Assembly: GCA_964229355.1 (NCBI GenBank)
Contig: CAXRDE010000024.1
Coordinates: forward strand, 62,001-126,000
Reading direction: 5' to 3'
DNA length: 64,000 bases
Source of the DNA: CAXRDE01 sp964229355
Lineage (GTDB): Bacteria > Cyanobacteriota > Sericytochromatia > UBA7694
The translations under genes were made by a program, and so were the position numbers. Below the pieces are notes generated by a model. The model saw only the letters and a list, made by a program, of their open reading frames with translations, had not been told where the DNA came from and ran no database searches. Shown here piece after piece: positions 16,618 through 24,361 of this stretch. The first letter of the stretch is position 1. Each line of letters opens with the position of its first letter.

Positions 16618-18757
16618 AATCGGCATTGATGTCGGCGGTACCTTTACCCATGCGGTGGCCATGGAAGTCAGCGAACGCAAACTGGTGGGCAAGGTCTGTG
16701 TGCCCACCACCCATTCCGCCAAAGCGGGCGTGGCCCAGGGCGTCATTGATGCCCTAAAAGCCCTGCTGGACGACGCAGACATTGCCCTGGAAGATATTCA
16801 GTTGATTGCCCACTCCACCACCCAGGCCACCAATGCCCTGCTAGAGGGAGACGTGGCCTCTGTCGGCGTGATTGGACTGGGGCGGGGGCTCGAAGGCTGG
16901 CGTGCCAAAAGCCAAACCCGTTTTGACAACCTGGCGCTGTCGCCGGGCAAGATCTTGCCCGTGTACCAGCGTTTTGTGGATCCCTCCAAAACCCCGCTCA
17001 CCGAAGCCCTGGCGGATCGTCTGATCGATGAATTGGTGGCCGAGGGCGCTGAGGTGATTGTGGCTTCAGAAGCCTTTGGGGTGGATGATTTAACCCATGA
17101 ACATTTGATTGTGGAGCGGGCTCGCCACAAAGGGCTACTGGCCACCGCCGCCAGCGATATCTCAAAGCTCTACGGTTTGCGGGTGCGCACCCTGACCGCT
17201 GTCATTAATGCCAGCATGATGCCCAAAATGCTTGAAACCGCCAATTTGACGGAGCAAGCCATTCGTGAAGCGGGCATTCAAACCCCGGTGATGGTGATGC
17301 GCTCTGACGGCGGCATTATGGACATTGACGAAATGCGCAAGCGCCCCATTTTAACCATGCTGTCAGGCCCTGCGGCAGGGGTGGCCGCGGCTTTAATGTA
17401 CGCGCGGGTGTCTGACGGTATTTTTATTGAAGTGGGCGGCACCTCCAGCGATATCACCGTCATTCGCAACGGCAAACCCCAGGTCAAGTCCGCACAAATT
17501 GAAGGCCATCGCCTCTATGTGCAAACCTTAGATGTGCGCACCTTAGGCATTGCGGGCGGATCTATTCCCCGCATGAAAGGCAATCACATTACCGCGGTAG
17601 GTCCGCGTTCTGCCCATATTGCCGACCTGCACTATCCGGCCTTTAGCCCGGACGCCAATTTTACCCAGGCGGAGGCTACCTTAATTCAGCCCAAAGCCGG
17701 TGATCCGTCGGACTACCTCAAAATCACCTGCCCCGGCGACGATACGGCCTACACCATTACCCCCACCGAAGCGGCATACGCGCTCGATATGGTGAAGGTG
17801 AGTGGTCATGGTGAGGCGCATCTGCCGGGCATTGAGCAGGTTTTGGCCCGTATCGCCGCTCAGTTTCAGCAAGAACCCAAAGCCTTTGCCCGGGAACTGC
17901 TCACGGTGTCGGCCGAAAAAATGCGTCCAACGATTCAAAAGCTGCTGCGCGAATACAAGCTCGATGCAGATCTGATTCAATTTGTGGGCGGCGGCGGCGG
18001 GGCCATGGCCATTGTGCCCTTTTCGGCCCAGCACTTAGGTTTTGAACATACCATTGTCGAGCATACCGAGGTGATTTCTGCCATTGGTGCTGCCCTGGGG
18101 CTGATCCGCGATAGCGTAGAGCGCAATATCTTAAACCCCACCAACGACGATCTGGTGCATTTGCGCCAGGAAGCTTACGATTCGGTGCTGGCCATGGGCG
18201 CCACACCGGCGTCCATTGAAGTCACCGTCGAAATCGACACCCGCAATAAAAAGGTGATTGCCATCGCCACGGGTGCCTCGGATCTGAACACTGACGACCA
18301 CCAGCGGGCACAGCTTTCCGCGAAAGAGCGCCTGCAGGCGGCGGCCGCGGCCTTTAAGCAATCCCCCGAAGAGGTGGAACTGTTGGGAGAAAGCACCGGG
18401 CTCTTTGCCTACGGTTACCACACCACCCACAAGCTGATGCTGGGATTGATTCAACGTCCACAGCTCAATGTACGGGTGCTGGACGCCCAGGGCACCGTGA
18501 AGCTTCAGTTAAACGATGCCCACCACCGCAATAGCGACCTGCAAGCGGTGAAAAAAGTGTTGCCTGAATTGTTAGAGAGCCTGACCGCCTACGGTGATGC
18601 CGGTGGCTTACTGCCGGATGTGTACGTGCTGCTGGGGCAGCGCGTGGTCGAACTGGGCGGTGTGGTGGAGGTATCGCAAATGCTGGCGTTGCTGGAACAA
18701 GAGGCCCAACAGCACCGGGATCAACCCGTGGTGCTATTGGCGGTAAGTAAGCAATAG
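16604..18757 (+). CDS. Hydantoinase/oxoprolinase family protein (HyuA-like)
   Basis: 717 residues with an ASKHA-fold nucleotide-binding start, IKIGIDVGGTFTHAVAM, then AHSTTQATNALLEGD and MRSDGGIMD. It continues with GPAAGVAAALMYAR, VGGTSSDITVIRNGKPQ and FVGGGGGAMAIVPF. The family opens cyclic imides or amides (hydantoins, 5-oxoproline) with ATP, often together with a separate HyuB-type subunit. No HyuB gene lies here, so it resembles the stand-alone HyuA-type proteins. A GGGAGG ribosome binding site lies in the end of the permease gene. The C-terminal about 200 residues are less conserved. The substrate is unknown. Confidence 0.88.
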   Translation: MAHIKIGIDVGGTFTHAVAMEVSERKLVGKVCVPTTHSAKAGVAQGVIDALKALLDDADIALEDIQLIAHSTTQATNALLEGDVASVGVIGLGRGLEGWRAKSQTRFDNLALSPGKILPVYQRFVDPSKTPLTEALADRLIDELVAEGAEVIVASEAFGVDDLTHEHLIVERARHKGLLATAASDISKLYGLRVRTLTAVINASMMPKMLETANLTEQAIREAGIQTPVMVMRSDGGIMDIDEMRKRPILTMLSGPAAGVAAALMYARVSDGIFIEVGGTSSDITVIRNGKPQVKSAQIEGHRLYVQTLDVRTLGIAGGSIPRMKGNHITAVGPRSAHIADLHYPAFSPDANFTQAEATLIQPKAGDPSDYLKITCPGDDTAYTITPTEAAYALDMVKVSGHGEAHLPGIEQVLARIAAQFQQEPKAFARELLTVSAEKMRPTIQKLLREYKLDADLIQFVGGGGGAMAIVPFSAQHLGFEHTIVEHTEVISAIGAALGLIRDSVERNILNPTNDDLVHLRQEAYDSVLAMGATPASIEVTVEIDTRNKKVIAIATGASDLNTDDHQRAQLSAKERLQAAAAAFKQSPEEVELLGESTGLFAYGYHTTHKLMLGLIQRPQLNVRVLDAQGTVKLQLNDAHHRNSDLQAVKKVLPELLESLTAYGDAGGLLPDVYVLLGQRVVELGGVVEVSQMLALLEQEAQQHRDQPVVLLAVSKQ

Positions 18758-18762
18758 ACCCG

Positions 18763-18960
18763 TTAGCGCAGTTGAATGCCATTGTGGGTTCGCGAAGACG
18801 CAGCGTACTGGGCGTCAATTGCCGCCTCTACGCTGGGGTACACATCGGGCAACCATTCACCCGTCCGTAAGTTTTGGACTTTGAACTGTCCCTGAAGCAG
18901 CACAATACCCATAAAAACGGTGGGTTGTGATCCTTCGGGTGGGGGATTATCGCGATGCAT
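18763..18960 (-). CDS. Small hypothetical protein
   Basis: 65 residues, no family recognised. A GGAGG site lies 6 bases before the ATG, which supports translation. The sequence has TVFMGIVLLQGQFKVQNLRTG and a short C-terminal part with YPSVEAAIDAQYAA. It looks like a compact beta plus alpha fold, with no membrane segment or signal. It follows the DNA-binding protein gene on the same strand after 18 bases, so the two are probably co-transcribed from the divergent regulatory region at 19200-19305. Confidence 0.55.
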   Translation of the reverse strand: MHRDNPPPEGSQPTVFMGIVLLQGQFKVQNLRTGEWLPDVYPSVEAAIDAQYAASSRTHNGIQLR

Positions 18961-18978
18961 AATAGCCTCCAGGTTTTT

Positions 18979-19188
18979 TTATTGTTGCGTAGGTGCGGGC
19001 TTGAGACCCAGTAAAACGGCGGCCTTATGGCTTTGGCCATAATTGCCTTGAATGCGACCGCCCAATAATTCAAAAACAATTTTAGGCGATAGATTGTGCG
19101 CCTCGGCCCATTCTTTTACGGTGAGCCCCTGGGCTCTGAGGGCCGCACGGGCTTCGGCCCTGCTTTTGAGTTTGTGCGTTTGATCCAT
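18979..19188 (-). CDS. Small helix-turn-helix protein, BcepMu gp16-like
   Basis: 69 residues with LTVKEWAEAHNLSPKIVFELLGG followed by GQSHKAAVLLGLK. This is the pattern of the phage-associated BcepMu gp16 family of small DNA-binding proteins, which often sit opposite a repressor at phage control switches. The start with AAGAGGCAAGG in front is preferred to an ATG 24 bases upstream. It is divergent from the XRE repressor gene, in a Cro/CI-like layout, but no other phage genes surround it. It may be a domesticated switch. Confidence 0.65.
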   Translation of the reverse strand: MDQTHKLKSRAEARAALRAQGLTVKEWAEAHNLSPKIVFELLGGRIQGNYGQSHKAAVLLGLKPAPTQQ

Positions 19189-19205
19189 AACCTTGCCTCT
19201 TAAAA

Positions 19206-19229
19206 ATGTCATAATATGTCAAAGTATGT
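19206..19229. promoter_or_regulatory. Three ATGT repeats at exact 10-base spacing
   Basis: ATGT occurs at 19206, 19216 and 19226 on the plus strand, exactly 10 bases apart (ATGTC, ATGTC, ATGTA). The minus strand reads TTGACATATTATGACAT just upstream of the small HTH gene. Repeats on one face of the helix at a promoter suggest a cooperative protein-binding site. This is inference. Confidence 0.4.
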
Positions 19230-19250
19230 ATTATCCTTTCTGGATTTTAC

Positions 19251-19264
19251 CGCACAATTGTGCG
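19251..19264. promoter_or_regulatory. Operator candidate 1: perfect palindrome
   Basis: A 14-base perfect palindrome, CGCACAATTGTGCG, lies between the divergent gp16-like and XRE genes. It shares its GCAC/GTGC arms with the second palindrome, whose centre is 40 bases away. It is a probable binding site for the XRE repressor. Confidence 0.65.
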
Positions 19265-19289
19265 TAAAGTCAATAAAGTGAAAAGTTTT

Positions 19290-19305
19290 TTGCACGATTG
19301 TGCAA
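19290..19305. promoter_or_regulatory. Operator candidate 2: near-identical palindrome
   Basis: TTGCAC-GATT-GTGCAA lies 18 bases before the XRE start codon. It has the same half-site as candidate 1. A lone half-site TTGCACAA occurs at 19764-19771, ahead of the next gene. Repression of the XRE gene by its own product is the likely meaning. Confidence 0.65.
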
Positions 19306-19322
19306 GAGAAAGTTTGGTTTGC

Positions 19323-19751
19323 ATGAGTCTTGGAGAGCGTCTCAAAGTCTGGCGAGAGCACTTACAACTAAGTCAACAACAGTTTTGTAAACAAACCGGC
19401 ATTGCCATGAGAACCTATCAAAGCTATGAAAACGATGAGCGCAGTCCGGGCAGTTCACTGCTAACGGCGATCGCAAAAACAGGACTGAATGTGAACTGGC
19501 TTTTAACGGGTGAGGGGCAGATGCAGATGGCTCTCTCGTCCACGAACCCACCTGCGATCAAAGATGCCCAAACCCCCTATGTTACCGGCCTGGACCCCGA
19601 GTGGATGATCATGTTTCAGGCTTATCTCAAAGATCTCACCCCTGAGGCACGACAGGCCGCTCTCGATGAAATCACCGTGCGCTTACGCCACATTCAGCGT
19701 CTGGATCGTTTAGAGCAGCAAATGGTACGGGTCTTAAAACAGATAGGTTAA
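19323..19751 (+). CDS. XRE-family helix-turn-helix repressor
   Basis: 142 residues. The N-terminal HTH_XRE domain is LGERLKVWREHLQLSQQQF followed by TGIAMRTYQSYENDERSPGS and LNVNWLLTGEG, the last a common end of CI/C2-like DNA-binding domains. The remaining about 70 residues are helical (LTPEARQAALDEITVRLRH), probably for dimerisation, with no LexA-like peptidase. An upstream in-frame GTG falls inside the first palindrome, so the ATG at 19323 is chosen. Divergent from a gp16-like gene across two palindromes, it probably represses both itself and the leftward pair. Confidence 0.85.
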   Translation: MSLGERLKVWREHLQLSQQQFCKQTGIAMRTYQSYENDERSPGSSLLTAIAKTGLNVNWLLTGEGQMQMALSSTNPPAIKDAQTPYVTGLDPEWMIMFQAYLKDLTPEARQAALDEITVRLRHIQRLDRLEQQMVRVLKQIG

Positions 19752-19830
19752 GCCGCTTAACTTTTGCACAAGTTTTTCTTAAACTATGGGATAATAGCTC
19801 TATCTCAGGAATTTTGTAGGAGCTTTCTCT

Positions 19831-20877
19831 ATGTCTCGTCAAACCCTCGTTATGGGCGCCCTTAGCCTGACCCTGTTAACCACCGCCCTGGGCTGTGCCC
19901 TGGCCCCCCGTACTGCCCCCGTCAATGCCCCCAATGCCAATATTCAGCGTTTTAACGCTCCGTCACAAGATTTCATTGAAAAACAAGTGAATCAACAGCG
20001 CATGACGTCTTACCTGGCCACCTTTACCGGTAAAGCGCCCATTGCCCCCAATGGCCCTACCATTCCTGAGCGGGGCGGCGTCGAAGGCCGTGCCCTGACC
20101 CGTACTTTTTTAACCAACACCCTCAAAGGCCTGGGCTATCAGGTAGAAGAGCACAGCTACCGCCGCAATGGGACCAATATTATGGCCCGCTTAATGGCTG
20201 AGGTGCCCACCGATGAATACATTCTGGTGGGTGCCCACATGGACTCTGTCAATAACGCAGGTGCCGACGATAACGCCAGCGGTTCTACAGCCGTTCTTGA
20301 AGCCGCCACCGTGCTCAAAAACCTGAAAGGCCGCAAGGTGAACATTATTTTTGCCTGGTTTGATGAAGAAGAGCTCGGCTTAATTGGCAGCCGTTATTTG
20401 GCCCGCGACTTTCGTAAACAGGGCTTAAAGCTCACCAGCGCCCACACCATTGACATGCTCGGCTGGGATGCTGACAAAGATAAAACCATTGAGCTGGCCC
20501 GTCCCGGTGGCGTGATTTGGGATTACTACAATATGGTGAACAAAACCCACGGGCTCAACCTGCCCCTGGATCGCAGCAGCACCGGTTCTTCTGACCATGT
20601 TTCTTTTGAGCAGCAGGGTTACGATGCCGTGTGTGTTTCTGAAGAGTGGACCAGTGGCGACACCACGCCCCAATACCACCGTCGGGGTGATACCTTCGAA
20701 ACCATCAACACCGAGTATTTGGCCTCTTCCACCCGTCTGGTGGTCGCGGCGGTAGGCGATTTGGCCCTGCAGGTGCCCCCACCCATGAATGCCCGTTTCG
20801 AAAGCCACGAAAACTTTCCGCAACGGGAGCGTCATTTCCATACGGGCCATGACATGCATACGCCCCTCGAAAACTAA
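19831..20877 (+). CDS. M28 family zinc aminopeptidase, exported
   Basis: 348 residues with an N-terminal signal ending near LLTTALGC. This is a possible lipobox, though the -3 residue is not classic. The M28 metal ligands can be traced: GAHMDSVNNAGADDNASG (His and the bridging Asp), FAWFDEEELGLIGSRY (catalytic and ligand Glu), TIDMLGWD, and YHRRGDTFE (last His). M28 enzymes remove N-terminal amino acids in the periplasm or outside the cell. A good AGGAG precedes the ATG. The TrmO gene starts 6 bases after the stop but is probably unrelated in function. Confidence 0.88.
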   Translation: MSRQTLVMGALSLTLLTTALGCALAPRTAPVNAPNANIQRFNAPSQDFIEKQVNQQRMTSYLATFTGKAPIAPNGPTIPERGGVEGRALTRTFLTNTLKGLGYQVEEHSYRRNGTNIMARLMAEVPTDEYILVGAHMDSVNNAGADDNASGSTAVLEAATVLKNLKGRKVNIIFAWFDEEELGLIGSRYLARDFRKQGLKLTSAHTIDMLGWDADKDKTIELARPGGVIWDYYNMVNKTHGLNLPLDRSSTGSSDHVSFEQQGYDAVCVSEEWTSGDTTPQYHRRGDTFETINTEYLASSTRLVVAAVGDLALQVPPPMNARFESHENFPQRERHFHTGHDMHTPLEN

Positions 20878-20883
20878 AGCCTT

Positions 20884-21570
20884 GTGCAGATTATCGCCCA
20901 TATCCAGACGGACTTTGTCACCAAGTTTGGTATTCCCCGTCAAAGCGGCTTAATTCCTGAGACTGAGGGCCGTATTGTCTTTACCCCCGCCTACCGCAAT
21001 CCCGATGCGGTGCGGGGCCTTGAAGGCTTTTCGCACATCTGGTTGATCTGGCAATTTTCAGAGGCCTTGCGCTCGGATTGGTCCCCCACGGTACGGCCCC
21101 CACGGCTGGGCGGTGATCAGCGCATGGGCGTCTTTGCCACCCGTTCCCCCTTTCGGCCCAACGCCCTGGGCTTGTCGTCGGTGCAACTCAAGGCCATTGA
21201 CTACGAGAGCCCCGAGGGCCCTGTGCTGGTGGTGGCGGGGGCAGACCTTTTGCACCAAACGCCCCTGTACGACATCAAGCCCTACCTGGCGTATACCGAC
21301 AGCCACCCTGAGGCCCGCGGTGGGTTCACCGAAAACCTGGATCCTACAGCCCTCGAGGTGGTGTGCCCGTCCGCCTTTTTTGATCTTGTGGATCCCGCCC
21401 GTCGCCCTGCACTGAGGGCCGTGCTTGCTCAGGACCCGCGCCCCCGTTACCAAAAAGATCCTGAACGTATCTATGCCTTTGAATTTGGGGATTATCACGT
21501 GCGGTTTCAGGTGGTGGGTACGGTGTTAACGGTGGTACACCTCTCTCGGCTTTCACCTGACGTATACTGA
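20884..21570 (+). CDS. trmO: TrmO family tRNA (t6A37) N6-methyltransferase
   Basis: 228 residues from a GTG start. It has the TsaA/TrmO beta-barrel signatures: IAHIQTDFVTKFGIPRQSG at the N-terminus, LEGFSHIWLIWQF, and RMGVFATRSPFRPNALGLS. The C-terminal part (DPRPRYQKDPERIYAFEFG) matches the family DPRP-Y motif. The enzyme uses S-adenosylmethionine to methylate t6A37 in some tRNAs. It follows the M28 peptidase gene closely, so translation may depend on upstream transcription. Confidence 0.92.
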   Translation: MQIIAHIQTDFVTKFGIPRQSGLIPETEGRIVFTPAYRNPDAVRGLEGFSHIWLIWQFSEALRSDWSPTVRPPRLGGDQRMGVFATRSPFRPNALGLSSVQLKAIDYESPEGPVLVVAGADLLHQTPLYDIKPYLAYTDSHPEARGGFTENLDPTALEVVCPSAFFDLVDPARRPALRAVLAQDPRPRYQKDPERIYAFEFGDYHVRFQVVGTVLTVVHLSRLSPDVY

Positions 21571-21601
21571 AGATCTAACCTGAATTTGAGCAGTATTCCT
21601 G

Positions 21602-22519
21602 ATGGTCATTAAAGTCAATCGCCAATTGTTTCACTCCTTTTTTTCGCCCTCAAGCCAACGGCTCATGCGGCGTTTGGATCGCCTTTCTGCGCTCTCTGAG
21701 TTTTGGCATGGGCTGGTGGCACTGGGTCTTTTGGGCGGGGTCGCCCTTGTGGACTATTTGACCGGCACTGAAATCCACTTCTTCTTATTCTATGCCCTGC
21801 CCATTGCCTACATTAGTTGGTTCTTTGGGCGGCGTTACGGCTTTTTACTGGTACTGCTTTCTACCCTGGTGTTTTGGACCCTTAATATTTATTGGGCACC
21901 GGTCACTTCCCTGGGCGTGGCGTATTGGAATTTAGGGGTGCGCCTGGCTTTTTTCTTGCTGGTATCGCAAGTGATTGGCACCTTCAATAAAGCCTATCTT
22001 TACCTGCAACAATGGGCCGAAACAGACCCTTTGACCGGGCTTAAAAACCGCCGGATTTTCTTTGAGCAGCTCGAAGTGGCCATGGCCCGCTGCCGTCGCG
22101 CGAAGCATCCCCTTACCCTGGCCTACCTTGACCTGGACCATTTTAAACAGGTCAATGACCAGTTGGGCCACGGTGTGGGAGACGCCTTGTTAACGGTGGT
22201 GGCACAGCACATGGTGCACAGTCTGCGAAAAACCGATCTGGTGGCCCGTCTGGGCGGCGATGAATTTGCAATTGTGCTTGAGGGCAATACCCCTGAGCAA
22301 AGCGAACAGGTGTTATTGCGCTTGCAAGACCAGCTCTTAGCCCAGATGAAACAGCACCAGTGGCCCGTGACGTTTAGCGCCGGGGCCGTGACCTTTTTAG
22401 AAATTCCTGCCGAAGCCGACGCCATGGTCCATGAAGCGGATCAGCTGATGTACGGCGTAAAACGCAGCGGCAGAGGCCGTTTGTCCACGGCGGTGTGGCC
22501 TGCACCTACCAAAAGCTAG
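21602..22519 (+). CDS. Membrane diguanylate cyclase (GGDEF)
   Basis: 305 residues. Residues about 35-130 contain hydrophobic segments (FWHGLVALGLLGGVALVDYL, FFLFYALPIAYISWFFG and others), similar to four-helix sensory anchors. The C-terminal GGDEF domain is complete: DPLTGLKNRRIFFEQLE, DLDHFKQVNDQLGHGVGD, and GGDEFAIVLE. An RKTD sits five residues before GGDEF, matching the RxxD inhibitory c-di-GMP site. It should therefore make c-di-GMP from GTP under feedback control. This contrasts with the decayed GGDEF regulator at 9297-10220. Confidence 0.93.
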   Translation: MVIKVNRQLFHSFFSPSSQRLMRRLDRLSALSEFWHGLVALGLLGGVALVDYLTGTEIHFFLFYALPIAYISWFFGRRYGFLLVLLSTLVFWTLNIYWAPVTSLGVAYWNLGVRLAFFLLVSQVIGTFNKAYLYLQQWAETDPLTGLKNRRIFFEQLEVAMARCRRAKHPLTLAYLDLDHFKQVNDQLGHGVGDALLTVVAQHMVHSLRKTDLVARLGGDEFAIVLEGNTPEQSEQVLLRLQDQLLAQMKQHQWPVTFSAGAVTFLEIPAEADAMVHEADQLMYGVKRSGRGRLSTAVWPAPTKS

Positions 22520-22525
22520 CTGCTT

Positions 22526-23002
22526 TTAGCGCCAAAACCCTTCATGCACCTGGCGGGCTTCGTCTTCGAGCAGGGGACCCATGACTTCGACGGCTTTGGC
22601 GCCCTGCGCAAAGACCGCACGACAGTCCAAACGCAGCACCTCTTCGCTGTCACCGGTCAGGTTGTACAGACCTGCTTCACTTAAGCCAAAAACCACCCGG
22701 CGCACATTGCCCCAAAAAATAGCGCCCGCGCACATGGGGCAGGGCTCGGTGCTGGTGTACAGGGTACAGGTGGCCAGGCGATCCGCCGAAAACTGTTGGC
22801 GCGCGCGGCGAATCAGGTTCAGCTCGGCGTGTCCGGTAATATCCGCGGCGCTTTCCACGGTGTTTTCCGCTTCCATCAGGCATTCGCCTTCGGCGCTGAC
22901 CAAGAGGGCCCCAAAGGGGTGGTCTCCGCGGGCGCGGGCCTGTTGCGCCAGATCAAAGCAGTGCCGTAACCATTTTTTATGTTGGGCGTGTGGGTCGGTC
23001 AT
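22526..23002 (-). CDS. Nucleoside/nucleobase deaminase (CDA fold)
   Basis: 158 residues with the zinc deaminase signatures GHAELNLI (zinc His and catalytic Glu) and EPCPMCAGAI (two zinc Cys). The family includes guanine deaminase and tRNA adenosine deaminase. Length and HPFGALLV fit the guanine/nucleoside deaminase side rather than TadA, but substrate is not certain. The start with AGGAGG seven bases upstream is chosen. An open frame runs further upstream, without support. It is followed at a distance by the convergent GGDEF gene. Confidence 0.9.
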   Translation of the reverse strand: MTDPHAQHKKWLRHCFDLAQQARARGDHPFGALLVSAEGECLMEAENTVESAADITGHAELNLIRRARQQFSADRLATCTLYTSTEPCPMCAGAIFWGNVRRVVFGLSEAGLYNLTGDSEEVLRLDCRAVFAQGAKAVEVMGPLLEDEARQVHEGFWR

Positions 23003-23057
23003 AACGGGCCTCCTGGGAGTCATAACTGCAGTATAACAGGGCACGCGTTTACTGTTG

Positions 23058-23516
23058 TCAGGAAGGCACGGGGATATCGAAGTGGAGCACGTCTTCCCGT
23101 TGTCCCAGTTTGGTGTACAGGGCAATGGCCGGAGCGTCTTCTTCTGAGGTGTCGGCCTGCACAAAAATCACGTAGGCTTGCCGTTGGGCCGCCAGTTTTT
23201 GTAAGGCTGTGATCAGGGCGGTTGCCACGCCTTGACGGCGAACCCCTTCATCTACCGCCAGGTCATAAATATAGATTTCGCTGCGGGCCTGCTCAAATTT
23301 TTGCAGCTCGTACGCTACCAGTCCGCCCACCATTTTCTCTTCGCTAAAGGCCGCCAGTGCCATGTGATGGGGGTTGGCCAGCCAGCGCTGTAAATACGCG
23401 TCATCAGGCTGATGGGCAGTGTAAGTGTCCAGCTCGCCAAACACGGTGCCCAACAGTTGAAGTAAATTGCGCAGGGTGTCGATGTCGTGGGCTTCCAGGG
23501 TTTGAATGTGTATCAT
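23058..23516 (-). CDS. GNAT acetyltransferase resembling AAC(3)-I aminoglycoside acetyltransferases
   Basis: 152 residues, GNAT fold. The acetyl-CoA loop is RRQGVATALI. The sequence ARSEIYIYDLAVDEGVRRQG, the AYVIFVQAD segment and ALYTKLGQREDVLHFDI closely follow what I know of AAC(3)-I enzymes, which acetylate the 3-amino group of gentamicin-type aminoglycosides. The N-terminal part (FGELDTYTAHQPDDAYLQRWL) also matches. Actual drug activity cannot be judged from the sequence. It overlaps the DUF2200 gene by 4 bases, with no mobile-element signs, which suggests a resident chromosomal gene. Confidence 0.85.
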   Translation of the reverse strand: MIHIQTLEAHDIDTLRNLLQLLGTVFGELDTYTAHQPDDAYLQRWLANPHHMALAAFSEEKMVGGLVAYELQKFEQARSEIYIYDLAVDEGVRRQGVATALITALQKLAAQRQAYVIFVQADTSEEDAPAIALYTKLGQREDVLHFDIPVPS

Positions 23517-23869
23517 GGTGCCGTCCTTAAGATTTTTGCCATGGCTTTGCCTTTGACCAGTTCGTCGATCAATTTGTCTAAATAGCGAATTTCCCGCATG
23601 AGGGGATCTTCAATGTTTTCGATGCGCACCCCACACACCACCCCTTTGATCAGGGCGCGCTGGGGGTTCAAGACTGGCGCTTCGGTAAAAAAGGTTTCAA
23701 AATCTTTGTTCTCGTCGATCTGGGCCTGTAGCGCTTCCGGGTCATAGCCCGTCAACCAGCGAATAATGTCGTCCACTTCAGCCTGGGTGCGGTTTTTGCG
23801 CTCGGCCTTTTGCACATACAAGGGATAGACTTTGGCAAAGGGCATTTTGAAAATACGGTGTTGGGTCAT
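23513..23869 (-). CDS. DUF2200 family protein
   Basis: 118 residues that match DUF2200 along their length. Recognisable parts are HRIFKMPFAKVYPLYVQKAE, RTQAEVDDIIRWLTGY, GVVCGVRIENIEDPLM and IRYLDKLIDELVKGKAM. The family is small, cytoplasmic, and of unknown function. A GAGGAA site precedes the ATG. The stop overlaps the start of the acetyltransferase (ATGA), so the two are translated together. Confidence 0.88.
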   Translation of the reverse strand: MTQHRIFKMPFAKVYPLYVQKAERKNRTQAEVDDIIRWLTGYDPEALQAQIDENKDFETFFTEAPVLNPQRALIKGVVCGVRIENIEDPLMREIRYLDKLIDELVKGKAMAKILRTAP

Positions 23870-23952
23870 AACGTTTCCTCAAAAAGGGATGTTTGAAGTA
23901 TACAAAGGTTTAGTGCTCGCAAGGTCTGAGAATACATAAGTAGGTATCGTTT

Positions 23953-24267
23953 TTACCTGCCTTCGGTGGCCCGGATGGCCAGCTGACGCTGAATACTGCG
24001 CTCGCCAAGCCATGCCCCCAGAGGGCCCAGGCTGACCAAAATAAAGGCGGGAAACTTCCATCTCCAGTAGCCGTCAGACGCGCCCGTGGCAGCAAGCACC
24101 AGTAAGGTGATGAAATTGATCCCGTGTAGCGGACCTAAGCGTTTGACGCCGGTGCGCCATTCGGTGAAGGAGCAGTACAGCAAGGCGAGCAAGAGCACAA
24201 AATCGAGCTGTGCAACCCGGCGAATGAGATAAAGACGTTTGTGAAGGGTTTGACAGGTGGAACACAT
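23953..24267 (-). CDS. Small membrane protein, DUF3817-like
   Basis: 104 residues with about three hydrophobic segments and a basic end. The order RRVAQLDFVLLLALLYCS, RLGPLHGINFITLLVLAA and FILVSLGPLGAWLGERSIQR resembles DUF3817 integral membrane proteins, whose function is unknown. The N-terminus has a Cys pair (CSTC) not typical of the family. It lies alone on the minus strand between DUF2200 and a divergent exported protein gene. Confidence 0.6.
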   Translation of the reverse strand: MCSTCQTLHKRLYLIRRVAQLDFVLLLALLYCSFTEWRTGVKRLGPLHGINFITLLVLAATGASDGYWRWKFPAFILVSLGPLGAWLGERSIQRQLAIRATEGR

Positions 24268-24361
24268 TGCCTTTTTTGTTTGGGTTATTGCCCCTTGCTT
24301 TTATTGTTCTATTGATATATTATACTAGTCAAATAATACAATAATACAAAAAGAGGTGTTT

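Noticed and set aside
18763..19751. Interpretation as a prophage
   Set aside because: Only a switch-like pair of regulators and one small gene are present. No integrase, structural, lysis or packaging genes flank them.
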